From the NCBI GenBank assembly GCA_025084515.1, contig JAJAGP010002184.1, positions 1 through 64,000 of the forward strand: a DNA stretch of 64,000 nucleotides, given 5' to 3'. The position numbers were made by a program, and so were the translations under genes. Each line of letters opens with the position of its first letter. Position 1 is the stretch's first letter. This DNA comes from Ancistrus triradiatus (Eukaryota; Chordata; Actinopteri; Siluriformes; Loricariidae). This document shows positions 10,091 through 22,069 of this stretch, piece by piece. The notes beneath the pieces are model-generated. The model searched no databases and had not been told where the DNA came from. It was given only the letters and a program-made list of their open reading frames with translations.

Positions 10091-11209
10091 CTAAAACTTA
10101 AATAAAGATAAAACAGAAAATAACCTGAAAAATATCCAATGCCTAAGAATTTACACACATCGCTGTACATAATAATCCAGCAGCAGCGCACATTGCCGCG
10201 CACAGAAACCAATGCAGAGTGTATTTTAAAAACTAAACCTTAGCGCCAAATACGTTTTTGAGGTAAAACTGCACGTGGACGTCAAGTTAAGAAGTACTTG
10301 GTGAGTTAATAATGGGTCAGAGTACTGTTTACGTTTAAACTCTGCGTGGGTTACGAACGTTTTCGGGAAATTCTCGTACATTTAAGAATGCTCTTATGTA
10401 GGAGATTACGAAGTACTTAGCGTTAAGAACGTGTTGGGAAACACACCCCCAAAAGGTTTAAGTTGACAACGAAAGTGCGACACCGTGTGGATTCTCCAGT
10501 ATCGCATCTTTGTTTTCTATTGTTGTTGAAAACCTGCACGATCCCTGTCACTCTTTGTGTTTGGGTGGATTATCTTTCGACAAAAAGATGTTTTGCTTAT
10601 TGTACTATTTAAAATGGAGGATAGAAGCGTTACAAATAACCTTAGGTTAATTTTTAACATTCATTTCTACCCTGTGGACGGTGCGCTAACCCTACGTCTC
10701 CTCTAGATGGCTCTCAAGACCAGGATAATGTCACGTAGCCTGTTAAACCAGACCATCGCATTTTACAACCGGGGGATCTATATATTAAGATACCGATTGG
10801 TTGATTACTTGATTGGTTGATTGATTGTTTCAACGTTTGCTTTCTGAGCATATTTCCTTGGACATAAAAAGCTTACTGGTCTTTGTTTGATTAACTCGTT
10901 TATTTTAATGCAACAAACAGACGCCATATTTGCATAAAATAATTTTACACATCACAGATTGGTATCACTTTATTCCGTTTATTCTTACTACATGAATGAT
11001 GTTCTTTATCGTTACTCAGAGTTAAGATAATGCAAAATAAAAATGACAAACGTGATAAAGACGTATTACTGAGCATGAAGAGGATTTCCACACAAGGAAA
11101 ACAATTCAAGCTCTGTACCTTTGAACGTTTATTAAAACTAAAATTGTTTAATCACCTCTGAGTCTTTTAATTTATTTTTGATTTTTGGTAGTAAATATCG
11201 TTCCAAACT
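10091..11209. other. Intergenic DNA between foxe3 and foxd2
   Basis: No gene. Part near 10240-10450 looks like an old repeat. A small (TTGA)n-like run lies near 10795-10830. The rest is AT-rich and unclassified. Confidence 0.4.
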
Positions 11210-12300
11210 CTACACTAGATCACTTGACTCTAGGCTACTAATTGGAAGGTTCTGAGTTCAAGTACTTCGTTAATGTACTTACGTTTTTTGTTTTTATGTG
11301 TCTGTACCTTTGTACCTCTGTATCTTTACTTGATTATTTCTGTAACTTAATACTTTTTACTTTGACTCACTGCATTTCAAAAGAAAAATCTGTACTTTTT
11401 ACTCATTACATTTTCAAACCATTTCTTTTATGACTTTCTAATTTATCAGTCTATTTATTGTTCTTTTATTTAGATAATTCCATTGGGCACCTAATAAAGC
11501 ATAAATAGGAATCCTATGTTTATACTTCACACAGTGTCACTAGCAGGAGGGTGCATGCACCAAAAATGACACAATTTAAGTGTGGTTGTAAACCTATAGA
11601 GTTTTGTAACATAATGCATTCTACTCCCAAAAGTAACTGCATGCACTTCACATGTTTTATTAATCAGACATTAGAGGTTTATCCATGTACCTAGGAGGGT
11701 GAATTCTACTTTTGAAATGGATATAAGAGATATAATAAAAACCTATACAATATTTCCAAAGGTTTTGTGTGAGTATTTTTAAAATTAAGTAGTGTGGCGG
11801 AGTGTTTAAAAGGAAAACTGCTCTAAAAAATAAATGGTAAAACTGCAGTGTGTTTGACGTAAATCGAGTGACAGTGTTTCAGAGAGTTGATGATAACTAT
11901 AGTTTGGTTTAAATATCATAACTATTAAAAAATGTCTAGTTATGAGCGATTTAGCAGCATTTATTTGAACAAATCCAAAATATTTTTATATGTTGGTTCC
12001 ACATATCTGAAAATGTTTTTATTCTGATTTTGCTGTGATTAGCTAAATATGATCATGTAATTTGTATGATTTTTGCAGATGATTCAGCAGCTGTAGTTAC
12101 AAACCATTATGTCATGGATCTCTATCTCTTACCCCCAATAAAAGATATCCTGCTTCAAAAAATGAGTCAGAAAGACCTTTTAAAGAACTACTTTAAGTAC
12201 GTTCAGTAGCATACTTTTATACTTCTACTTGAGTATTTGAGTGTTTTTTTTATCAGATTAGTAGTACTTTTGCTTAAGTAAAGAACGTCTGCCAGCTCTG
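11210..12300. repeat. Putative DNA element with 'acttttacttaagta'-type ends
   Basis: Sequence near 11265-11430 is full of 'gtacttttta' and 'ctgtac' phrases. The right part (12195-12300) reads 'acttctacttgagtatttga' and ends 'ctgccagctctgg'. This pattern is a common fish non-autonomous element; another fragment is at 28270-28400. Boundaries are approximate. Confidence 0.4.
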
Positions 12301-12329
12301 GCCTTTAACTGTTGTGACTAAGTGGTCCT

Positions 12330-12364
12330 GTGGAGAAGGGCGTCTGATAAATGCTCTAAATGTT
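12330..12364 (+). repeat. SINE tail fragment
   Basis: Only the tail of the tRNA-derived SINE is left (agggcgtctgataaatgctc). Confidence 0.5.
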
Positions 12365-13104
12365 ATTAAGGTACAAAACTGGACTCTTGTATCCAGAATG
12401 TAGCCTTCTTAAAATCTATTGTGTATAGGAACCTCTACTGAAACTGTGTATTAATTTCGTTTTTGTGACTCTGTGTCTCCCCCTGGCATTTACGTAAAAA
12501 ACTTCATGGTATATAACTCCGTGATTCTCGTGCAGCCCAGCTACTGTCGGTAAGATATTAAGTAGGCTCTTTGGAAGTCAAATAGCTGCTTTTCTTGAAA
12601 ACGGATTCGTTAATAGGATCAGTAGTTACAAAACGAGTTGATCTGTGACTTTTAATAATAAACCCTCATGTCTTAGTGGTTCAATCCAATACCGAGTCAT
12701 ACTTGTGGTATCAATAAACACTAACATATAACATAATGCACACCGCAGAGCTGTAACTAACGCTGTCTTATAGGCTATAGGTTATTGCCAAATTAGCAAC
12801 AACTGGCAACTGTGTAGGTCCTATGAAGATGAGGGTTGTGAAACCGCACAATGCGATGACCTCATACACCGGATCCTAGAAACCTTTAAAATGCGTTTTA
12901 ACCCGAGCCTGGTTGTAAGACTTTTCCTGCTTGTTGAACCCGCTTTTCAATTATATATCTGAAGGATTTCGTTTAAGAGTGGATTAATTCATTCATAATC
13001 CGCCTGTTTCGCATGATAGTATTTCACAAACTTCACTTTTATGGATTTTAGTTCGAGTTAAGAATTGGCACAATTTAAAACAGCTGTATCCAAATCGTCC
13101 ACTA
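12365..13104. other. Unique AT-rich intergenic DNA
   Basis: No gene or clear repeat seen. Confidence 0.4.
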
Positions 13105-13935
13105 GATAGTGCTGTTTCCTCTCTCTCTCTCTCCCTCTCTCCCCCCCCCCTCTCTCTCTCATATTACATGAATTCTTTTAAATTCTAATAATAATAATAA
13201 TAATAATAATAATCATAATCATCATCATCATCATCATCATCAAAAAATTCTTCTACTGTAACATCAACTAAAACCACAAATGAAAATAATCACTACTACT
13301 CCTACTAATAATAACATTCTACTCCTAAGACTAACAATAAATACACTGCTACTACTGTTACTAAAAACTAAAATAATAATGAAATACTACTACTACAAAA
13401 AAGTATAATAATAAGTACTATACTACTAACATAGGTTAGTGCTAATACTAAAATACTAGTCAAATGCCACCACTACTACACTTAAAAAACTGCTAATTCT
13501 AATACAAATAATTATAATACAAAGAATAATTAAATACTACTACAATTATTACTGCCTCTGTTAGTACTAGACTACTGCTAATCCTATAAATAATTCTAAT
13601 TTAAAAACTACTACTGCTACTGTTAGTAGACTACAACTACCGAAACTAATAACTATAATAATAACAATGAAGTACTGCTACTACTTTTATTATTACAAAT
13701 AATAAAAGACCTATTATTACTGATACTACTACTATTATGAAAAGTAAGAGATAATATTACTTTTAGTACTACTACTATCAATAATAATTATTATAATAAA
13801 AATAACAATTAAACATTCAAATTACCACGTGTACTGCTACTACAAAAATACTCCCACTGCTGCTCTTAGTGCTACTACTACTATCATTACTGCTATCACT
13901 AGTACAATTTTATTAGTACTACTACTACTACTACA

Positions 13936-13975
<40 letters not shown>
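13105..13975. repeat. Compound low-complexity tract: CT runs, then AAT/ACT/ATC trinucleotides
   Basis: A (CT)n/C-run block (13118-13160) is followed by (AAT)n and (ATC)n. Then come about 700 bp of degenerate trinucleotides, mostly ACT, AAT and ATT with interruptions, ending in a cleaner (AAT)n at 13937-13973. It looks like one old trinucleotide array eroded in the middle. Confidence 0.8.
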
Positions 13976-13978
<3 letters not shown>

Positions 13979-14593
13979 TATCCTTAAAAAACCGCTCTCA
14001 CTGCAGATCTTTAAATGCGATGAATATGTCTTCAGGGTTGCCAGATAGGTTTGACAGACAAACATATCTCTCCCCGTCCTTACCTTTGGGTAGGTGTGCA
14101 GCACTAACTACAGAAGCGACCGAAACGTAACTCAACATTACATTCGGCCGCAGCGCTGCTTAGTGGGGTTTAATCTGTAGCTTCTGAACAGACAGATAAT
14201 AAACAGCTCAATCTGGCAACACTGATGATTTATTTATAGAGGATTTCTGAGAGGGCGTCTTTAGGAGCAGGGATTTTGAACCATCTCTTATTTTCGGTAT
14301 TTGTTATATGATTATTATTATTAGCCTATTAGATTAGATTTCATGGTTCTAGGCAAATAAATTCTCTGCGATTATCGATCTATAATTATTATCCTGTTAT
14401 TTTATTTAGTTTACTAAAAAAATTCTAATATATGAACTATTTATATCAGTAGTTTTTAAGCTCTGATCTTATTGCTCCAAAATGTGCAAAGCCGCGTCAT
14501 GAAAAAACAAAAATAAAAGCAAAACTGCCGTGTTTTCGCATTTTGCAGTCATGTAGGCTAACTCCTACCGTGCGCTGCATTCATATCCAGGTT

Positions 14594-14644
<51 letters not shown>

Positions 14645-15795
14645 ATGTGGGTTGTGTTTAGAACCGTAAGCGCTTAAAGCATAAACCCCTGAGAGCCGAG
14701 CTGGGAATAAAGTGAGTTCACGTCCACAGAGGATAAATACACTTACCGTACTTTAAAGTTACGCAAAATACGTAGGGTTTGTATTCATAGGGAGCGATTT
14801 GCGTATTAAACAGGATTTAGATGTGAACTTACTATGGAAGGGAAGCAAAACTTTATAGGATGAGTGTAAGCACGTTTTTAATTCGTCTACAAGAGATGAA
14901 TTTAAACAAACCATCATGTAGAGATCAATATCCAATTCTAACACATAAGGACAGAACAATTAAAGTCGAACTGGATCTAATAAGGCTAATCATGTGAAAA
15001 GTAAAAGTAAATAAGCATTAAATAAGGCTTTGAATATATTTAGTTGTTAATGTTTTTTTTTTTGCATGAACAGTCAAGGGAACCTTATACCCTCCGTTAC
15101 AACCATGGAAAGAAATCGAATTTGATTTGACTTAATAAATGAATAATAAAGACATTTTCTCAAATAAGTAGGCTAAAGTTTTAGTATTTACGTTTTCTCA
15201 ATGCATTTTTTCCAAACAGCAAAAAGCTCCCGTGCTATAGATTTTGGCTGAATATAAATTTTAATCAGCATCCCGTCGTGGTATTTGTTGTTGTTGTACT
15301 TTTAGGGATTTGAGGTTTTAAAGATAAGCCTCCACTTTCCAAAAACAGGGCAAAAAAATATAAACTCTGCTATAAATGATAATATTGTATTATATAACCG
15401 TTGGCGCGTGTTAGGGATTAGTAACGCTTCCCAAAAAACTCAAACTAATCCTGAAAACTACAAGCATTTAATGTCAAATCAAAATTATAATCTTTCAGGA
15501 GGAACTTTGGCTAAACGTTTATGAATGAAAAGTGAAATGAAATTGTTTTAAATGCAAAATCTGTAAGTGAACGTTAAAGGTTTGATATGATAATAAAGAC
15601 TATACTGCTAATCTTAAAAGCTGAAACAATATTTATTGCTAAATCACTGAATGCTGATTAAATATTAAAATAAAAAAGAAGCTGAGATCAAAAAGTTTTT
15701 ATTGGAAAATCCTTTAAATCCTCCTTCAGGCAGGTCCGAGGAGTCAAAGTGCATAAACACCCCCCACCAACCCCACTCCCAGATCTTCCCTGCTA
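13976..15795. other. Upstream flank of foxd2, with a (TG)n array
   Basis: A (TG)n microsatellite lies at about 14596-14642. The rest is AT-rich unique-looking DNA, rising in GC from about 15720 towards the foxd2 promoter. No gene; regulatory content is possible but unidentified. Confidence 0.45.
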
Positions 15796-15801
15796 ACTCT
15801 G

Positions 15802-15811
15802 GTCACGTGAC
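15802..15811. promoter_or_regulatory. Palindromic E-box upstream of foxd2
   Basis: GTCACGTGAC is a perfect 10-bp palindrome containing CACGTG, the USF/MITF/MYC-type E-box. It lies about 430 bp before the foxd2 start, just ahead of a weak TATA-like GATAAAT (15818-15824), at the edge of the GC-rich promoter zone. Confidence 0.5.
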
Positions 15812-16234
15812 GCGTCGGATAAATGGTTTTTGAGAAGCGCGAGGACGGGGGTAATAGAGTTGAGAGCTCGTGCGGGGCGGACCGCGCTGTCTCGGTGCGT
15901 CACGTTTGAACAACAAGAAGTTTTGAGCTAGCATAAGTTTTTTTTCCTCTCTCTCTGTTTACTGTTTGAAAAAGAAGGAAAAGCGACATGAGGAAAGAAA
16001 GTCGTGCTGAAGAAATGCATTCCGAAACTCTTTGATGTAGCAGAGGGTCTTTGAACGGGACAGCTCCACGAGGGTTTTGTTTTTGTGTCCAGCCCAGAAC
16101 TCGTTCTCCCTCCGAGAGATGCTGCAGGGCGGTCCGGACTCCTGAACTCACCGAGCCGACCTGCTGCGCAAAGGAAGAACGGACGCGACCTGGACACGGA
16201 GGGAGCCCGAGGAGGACAGCACGAGCCTCCGAGC

Positions 16235-17293
16235 ATGACTCTCGGGACGAACGTGTCGGAGAGCCCGGCGCTGTCCGACGACCTGGACATTGACGTGGTC
16301 GGGGGAGATGGAGTTAAGGACGGGAAATACGCGCTGCACCGTAGCCTCTTCCACACGGACCACGACTCTGACGACCCCCTGTCTCACGACACAGACTGCC
16401 CGGACGATGACCGTGGCGCTCGTGAAGAACCGGGGCCCGGGGCTGGCACGGGGGCCTTGTTAGGGGACAAACCGGCGAAAAACGCGCTCGTGAAGCCCCC
16501 GTACTCTTACATCGCGTTGATCACCATGGCCATTCTGCAGAGCCCGAAAAAGCGACTGACGCTGAGCGAGATCTGCGAGTTCATCAGTAACCGCTTCCCG
16601 TATTACCGCGAGAAGTTCCCCGCGTGGCAGAACTCGATCCGGCACAACCTGTCGCTCAACGACTGCTTCGTCAAGATCCCACGGGAGCCCGGCAACCCGG
16701 GGAAGGGCAACTACTGGACGCTGGACCCCGAGTCGGCCGACATGTTCGACAACGGGAGCTTCCTGCGCCGACGGAAACGTTTCAAGAGGCACCAGAACGG
16801 CGACGTGGTTCTCCGGGACGCTGGCGGCTTCCTGCCAGGATTCGGTTACGGTCCTTACGGCTGCTACGGGGCCAGCGGCGGCAGCTACGGGCTGGCGCTG
16901 CAGAACTTCCACGCCTATCACGCGCACCACCACCCGGCGGCCGGGACGTTCCCGTTCCAGGGCGCGCCGTGTCCTCTGCCCAGCCCGGCGTCCCTGTTCT
17001 CGTCTGCGGCGCACCCGGTGCCCTCGCTCCTGGGAGCGGATCTGAGGAAACCGTTCTACCCTCAGATGGGGCCCACGCTCGCGCCTCAAAAGACGGACAC
17101 GAGCGCCTCGCGCCGCCCGTCCTTCTCCATAGACAACATCATCGGCGCGAGCAGCTCGCCTCCTTCGGCCTCGTACGGCGCGGCCAGCCAGGCGCAGATC
17201 CTGGCCATGCTGAGCCCTCCGGTGGGCAACCACTTGAACCTGTCTTCTCCGGAAGGGACAGCGCCGAGCGCTTGCATGGACTTTCTCCGGTAG
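16235..17293 (+). CDS. foxd2: Forkhead transcription factor FoxD2
   Basis: A nuclear forkhead transcription factor of the FoxD class, acting in mesenchyme, neural-crest derivatives and kidney. The product is 352 residues. An acidic N-terminus contains DDLDIDVVGG, a FoxD hallmark. The forkhead domain runs from about 86 to 185, with VKPPYSYIALITMAILQSPK, recognition helix WQNSIRHNLSLNDCFVKIPR and the basic end RRRKRFKR. PKKRLTLSEICEFIS and LDPESADMFDNGS fit FoxD2 better than FoxD3. The C-terminal part holds an eh1 repressor motif, RPSFSIDNIIG (about 295-304), and QAQILAMLSPP (319-329), both like mammalian FOXD2. The start at 16235 is chosen because MTLG opens FoxD proteins; an upstream in-frame ATG at 16085 would add 50 unrelated residues. 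Single exon, about 9.9 kb downstream of foxe3 on the same strand. It lacks the long Ala/His/Pro runs of human FOXD2. The antisense and +1-frame open reading frames over it are shadows of its GC-rich codons. Confidence 0.96.
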   Translation: MTLGTNVSESPALSDDLDIDVVGGDGVKDGKYALHRSLFHTDHDSDDPLSHDTDCPDDDRGAREEPGPGAGTGALLGDKPAKNALVKPPYSYIALITMAILQSPKKRLTLSEICEFISNRFPYYREKFPAWQNSIRHNLSLNDCFVKIPREPGNPGKGNYWTLDPESADMFDNGSFLRRRKRFKRHQNGDVVLRDAGGFLPGFGYGPYGCYGASGGSYGLALQNFHAYHAHHHPAAGTFPFQGAPCPLPSPASLFSSAAHPVPSLLGADLRKPFYPQMGPTLAPQKTDTSASRRPSFSIDNIIGASSSPPSASYGAASQAQILAMLSPPVGNHLNLSSPEGTAPSACMDFLR

Positions 17294-18090
17294 AACGAGG
17301 ACCTCGTGAACTTTTTTGACCGTTTCTATAGAGCATTTCCCCAGAACTGCACAGCGAGTCCGATTTTAATTCGCTATTCCGACATTTTGTCAAGGTAGGA
17401 AACATTTTTGTGGGATTGAAATGTTTCTCTCTCTCTCTCTCTCTCTGCCGGAGAGCAAAGACAGAATTTAATAATTAATTAGGTAAAATATTTATGAACT
17501 GTAAATATGTACAGTATTAAGAAAAATACAAGGCCAATGCAGGCACAGATGAAGGTTATACTACAGAACGTAGCTCTTTTTGCAGTCCAGCTGTTGCAGT
17601 AGGAAACATCTGCTCATGGTGTCCTGGTTGTGATCGGATCGTCCTGTTGTTGCTGCGCTTAAACGAGTCTCTAATCGCTATGCTCGTGGTTTCAACGCAT
17701 CGTTTGTGAGTTCTTTTGTGGAGATAAAGCACTGTTTAATAGTAGAGAGAGACCCAAAATATCCACTCAGGTTTACATGTTTTTGAAAGCACATTACTAG
17801 AGACGGTGGGGGTTCTGCCTGAAGAGCGGTGTGAACTAAATTTATAGCTATTTTTGATTTGTTTTTGTTTGCTTGTTTTTGTTTTGGTCAATGTGGCGTC
17901 AATGTAATTCTCATTACCTCTCCTCCTGTCTGACTGTGCATACGTTTCTTGTTATGACAATAATCTGTGAAGAGAATGTCGTTATGTTGTAAAGAAAAAG
18001 AAAGAAAAATAAGAAAAAAAGACAAACACGTTATGTTCATAGGTCATTGGGTTGTTAATGACGACAAAATAAATGTTGGTGAACTTTAAA
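17294..18090 (+). other. 3' UTR of foxd2
   Basis: AT-rich non-coding sequence with a (CT)n run at 17428-17447, ending near a polyA signal AATAAA at 18068-18073. Phrases such as 'aactgtaaatatgtacagta' are AU-rich elements of the kind seen in forkhead 3' UTRs. Confidence 0.6.
18068..18073 (+). terminator. Polyadenylation signal of foxd2
   Basis: AATAAA followed by a GT-containing stretch (tgttggtgaac). It is the best signal downstream of the stop codon. Confidence 0.55.
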
Positions 18091-18825
18091 CACGGCTTGA
18101 TTAATTTTGTCCTCTAATAAGATTGTTAGTCTGGATTGCAGGATCAGATTTACTTCTTTAATAAGGTAAAACACGTTTTTGGTGATGATTAAAGGCTCCA
18201 CGCAACAACAGAACACTCTCTAGACGAATTGTATTAGTTAGAGCACGATCCGGGAGTCTCCCAGCCAGCTGTTGTGCTTTGGCCTAAAGGATTTGTCGTG
18301 TTTTTTATTTATTTTGTAATTTATTGGAAATAAAACCAGCTCCAGATGAGAGTGCTGTAAACCTTTTTACACACTTTAATCCCTCACCCACTGTTTTCCA
18401 GGTATTTCGAGCACACACCTGATGCTTTAACTCGTCGTGCAGGTTAAAAAAATAAGCAAACGATCAACAAACGGTCCGTGAGTCAAAAAAAAAAAAAGAA
18501 AAAAGAAAATGAAACAGACACGAAGGTGACACTTTCAAAAAAGAAGTGAGGTCTTAACTCGCTTCTTAGCTTCTGCGTTAAGTGTTGAGTCAAGAAGTGA
18601 AATTTACAAATTGAATATAAAATATAAAGCATAGAATCTCGTTAGCCTTCAAGGATAAACAAAAACAAATAAACAAGCAATTAAAAACAACAACAATGAC
18701 CAAACAGAACGCTTTCTTAGAACATTACAAATATATACAGTTTCTGTGTATTGAAATATTAACGTTACGTATTTAAATCTTTTTTAAAGTTTGTTTTATT
18801 TGAATGGTAAAGTCAAATGTATTTC
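18091..18825. other. AT-rich intergenic DNA downstream of foxd2
   Basis: No gene. Contains A-rich runs (18487-18510). Confidence 0.4.
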
Positions 18826-18950
18826 TGTTACGCTTTGTACCCTAGAGCATCGTCTCAGAGCAGTTCTACAAACGTGTGGTTCCACAGCCCTAACTGAGCA
18901 ACCCTGCAGCGACAGTGGCAAGGAAACACTCCCTAAATGCTCTCCTTAAA
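18826..18950 (+). repeat. Dispersed fish repeat R
   Basis: The core 'gcgacagtggcaaggaaaca' followed by 'ctccctaaatgctc' identifies the repeat; the flank to about 19200 is A-rich, as after other copies. The AT-rich minus-strand frame at 18933-19328 is not coding. Confidence 0.65.
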
Positions 18951-19801
18951 AATCCTTAAATCCAAGATACAAAATAAAAATATAAAATACAGAATATAAT
19001 AAAAAAGAAAACATACCGAATAAAACACATACACCATATTACATTTATGAAAATGCAATATTATAAAGAATGTAATAAAACAGAGAATAAAGCTGTGGAA
19101 AAAAAACATCGTAATATATAACAGGCTAAATAAAATAATACGTGAAGAATAATAAAAATATAAATATAAAATACTAAATAAAGAACAATAGGGTGCAGAC
19201 CATACAGAGAGGAAACCCGGGGTTCTTAAAAGACGCTCTTCAATAAATTCGTTCTCCAAAAAGTGTACTCTATAAACAATACATAAATACGCTTTAAACA
19301 GCTTTAAAAAGACCCGAAGGAACAACACAACAGAAAATAATTAAACAATTTAAATTATTATATTATATTATGCAGAAATCAATGTAGCTGCTGCAGTAAG
19401 TGATAAACCGGGTCCTGGAAACACGCAGATTTGAAGAGGTTTTTTTTTGTTTTGAACTGAATTGGGACTTTTTCTTGTCTTTTCTCTTTTTCTTTACTTT
19501 TTTATTCTTTGGTTTGGACACGGTTGCTAAAAGCAATAAACTAAATGAACAGCAGCATTTAAACTCGTAAAATAAAGACTACAGTCCTCGAGCTGTATCA
19601 GGGCCAAAATGTGAAAGTAACCCTCCTGAGGTAATTGCAAAAATATGCACTGCGCATGCGTGCTTTTCTAATTGAGTTTTCCTGGTAAATGACAAACAAG
19701 AAGAGCAGGGCCTGCTGGGGATGTGATGCTAATGCGGTGCAGCCTGGTTTGATTTTGGGGATATTTAATATTATCTGATCTTATTAAGCTGTATTAGCGC
19801 G

Positions 19802-19858
<57 letters not shown>

Positions 19859-20560
19859 TAAGAAGTCTCTCTCTTTTTATCTTGCCTCCTTTTTTAATTC
19901 TCGGAGTGTTTTGGTCAGACCCCGGCCCTCCACAATAAACCCGCTCATGAATCCGTTTCATGCTCTGCGCGAGCTCCACGCTTGGGTGGCAAATAAAAGC
20001 TAAAGAGCAGCGAAGCGAGGCGCTCGGGTCGAGCATGAAATGGACTGACCGGTCTCCTCTTTTGTAGCCCGTGTTTTCTTTGCTCGTTGCTTCTTTTCTT
20101 GGCTCCATGTTCCCCAAAACACAACACAAACTGCTTCATTATGGCTGAAGTTACCGGGAGGCGCGCGCCACTGCACCTTATTGTTAGGAGCTTCTTTAAA
20201 GCCATTGAGACAGGAGTCCACGGGTCTGTTTCGTTCAGTCCAACGTTTGTTAGATAGAAATGTAGGCTACTTTGTGATTAGGGTTAAAGAGAGGAGAGAA
20301 AGTCCGAGTGAAAACAAACTCGTCCGCTTTCCATCCGTTTATCGGTTCAGCACCGGACTACAAATTTTTCAATTTATATTTAGCATTATTTCAAATAACA
20401 GTTAATTATTTAGGCGGGAATCATTTTAGACTGACTTCCTCTCCTCTGTAAAACTTTAATTTCAATACATCTAGAACAATTACTAGTATTATTAATATTA
20501 TTCTTGTTGCTGCGTCTTTGCGTATAAATAATGCACAGTAGTGGTGTTTTATTATAACAA
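18951..20560. other. Intergenic DNA with a (CG)n(CA)n microsatellite
   Basis: The simple array at 19797-19854 goes from (CG)n to (CA)n. Flanks at 19560-19760 and 19870-20340 are GC-balanced and unique-looking and could be regulatory. The minus-strand frames at 19794-20221 pass through the microsatellite and do not resemble known proteins. Confidence 0.45.
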
Positions 20561-20759
20561 AGACAGCAATAATAATAATATTCTACGTTATATTATATAA
20601 TATAAAATATATCCGATATTAAATATATGTAGTATGTAATTTAAACAAAACTTTGTAATATTAGAAAACTAACACAAAAGAAGATACTTTGTGAATGGAC
20701 AAAATGGTGAAATCATTTTTGCTACTCACAGTCAGTGGAATATTCCTCTTTTGATTGTT

Positions 20760-20966
20760 ATAATAATATAATATAATAATAATGAATAATCTAAGACCAA
20801 TAACCCTATTATTATATTATTATTATTATTATTATTATTGTTATTATTTATTATTATTATTATTATTGGTTGTGGTTGCTGTGGTGGTTTAATCTGCGTC
20901 TATTGATATGATGATGCCCGGCCATGGCTCTGATCACAATAAGACATTTTACTAAAAGTAAATAAC

Positions 20967-21002
<36 letters not shown>

Positions 21003-21029
21003 TATAATAACAACAACAACAACAACAAC

Positions 21030-21063
<34 letters not shown>

Positions 21064-21092
21064 TCAATAATAATAATACAAAAAATAATAGG

Positions 21093-21154
<62 letters not shown>

Positions 21155-21246
21155 ATGACCCTGATAACAATAAGGCATCTACTAAATACTACTACTACTA
21201 CTACTAATAATAATAATAATAATAACAATAGGGTTATTTATTATTG

Positions 21247-21287
<41 letters not shown>

Positions 21288-21300
21288 GTTTATAATAAAT
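20760..21300. repeat. (AAT)n / (ATT)n inverted arrays
   Basis: Blocks of (ATT)n and (AAT)n alternate: ATT at 20812-20866, AAT from 20964 to about 21080, ATT at 21092-21153, then ACT/AAT at 21185-21228 and ATT at 21248-21285. The adjacent AAT and ATT blocks are complementary and could fold as a hairpin. Similar phrases (gatcacaataagacat; gataacaataaggcat) precede two blocks, suggesting the unit was duplicated. Confidence 0.8.
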
Positions 21301-21329
21301 GACATTTATATCAAGCCAATTTGCAGAGG

Positions 21330-21386
<57 letters not shown>
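21330..21386. repeat. (CT)n(CA)n microsatellite
   Basis: A short CT run leads straight into a CA run. Confidence 0.9.
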
Positions 21387-21387
<1 letters not shown>

Positions 21388-21399
21388 ATTAGGTTGTTA

Positions 21400-21600
21400 T
21401 ATTCTTAATCTTCGTGGGTTAAAGAGGCTCGGGCACTACGTTCTGCTCCGACGAAACGGTGACGTCACGTCACTCTTGGAATATTAATCACTTTTATTGC
21501 GGGATAAAGACAAATCAGAGGTTGCCATGTTAAACGCTGCACAAAAAGTGTGATTGAAAGTGATTATGAGTTAAAAGGGCGGACTGACCTACTCACGGGT
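21400..21600. promoter_or_regulatory. Candidate regulatory block with a perfect CRE
   Basis: Unique, GC-balanced sequence between two CA arrays. It contains the full palindromic cAMP-response element TGACGTCA at 21460-21467, followed at once by a second half-site (cgtcac). Function is inferred from the motif only. Confidence 0.4.
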
Positions 21601-21796
21601 ACAAACGTGTTTTTCACACAGAGTGTATCATCTGCTCATGAAGCGAAAGTCTTTATTTAACCTTTAATAACAACAACAGCTGCTGTCAGCATTCAGAAAG
21701 GGTTTTGTTGGGGAAGCCCAGTGTCTGTGAAAAGGGAATAAAATGTAAGCCTATGCAATAATGTATAACAGGACAGCCTATAGAGAATAAACAGAA

Positions 21797-21885
<89 letters not shown>
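21797..21885. repeat. Long pure (CA)n microsatellite
   Basis: About 88 bp of uninterrupted CA, the longest pure dinucleotide array in the window. A CVCV-type reading frame on the minus strand is an artefact of it. Confidence 0.95.
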
Positions 21886-22069
21886 TCTCTAATAATTGAC
21901 AATAAAGCTGAATTAACGGGGACTTCTAAACGATGCATTTAATTTGAGCCCATGTGTTTGCTTTAAATGCGGTTTGTTTTATTCCTCTATTTTTCTAGGC
22001 TTTATTTTCTACTTAGGCGTGAAAAAAACATCACAGAAACTGTAACAGGTCGATGGTGGCTAATCTATA

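Noticed and set aside
16460..17319. Long open frames of 257 codons (-) and 231 codons (+1 frame) over foxd2
   Set aside because: They are shadows of the GC-rich foxd2 codons; arginine-rich composition and no family resemblance.
20952..21170. Poly-Asn/Ile protein
   Set aside because: Translation of (AAT)n/(ATT)n arrays.
21686..21938. Cys-Val repeat protein
   Set aside because: Translation of a pure (CA)n microsatellite.
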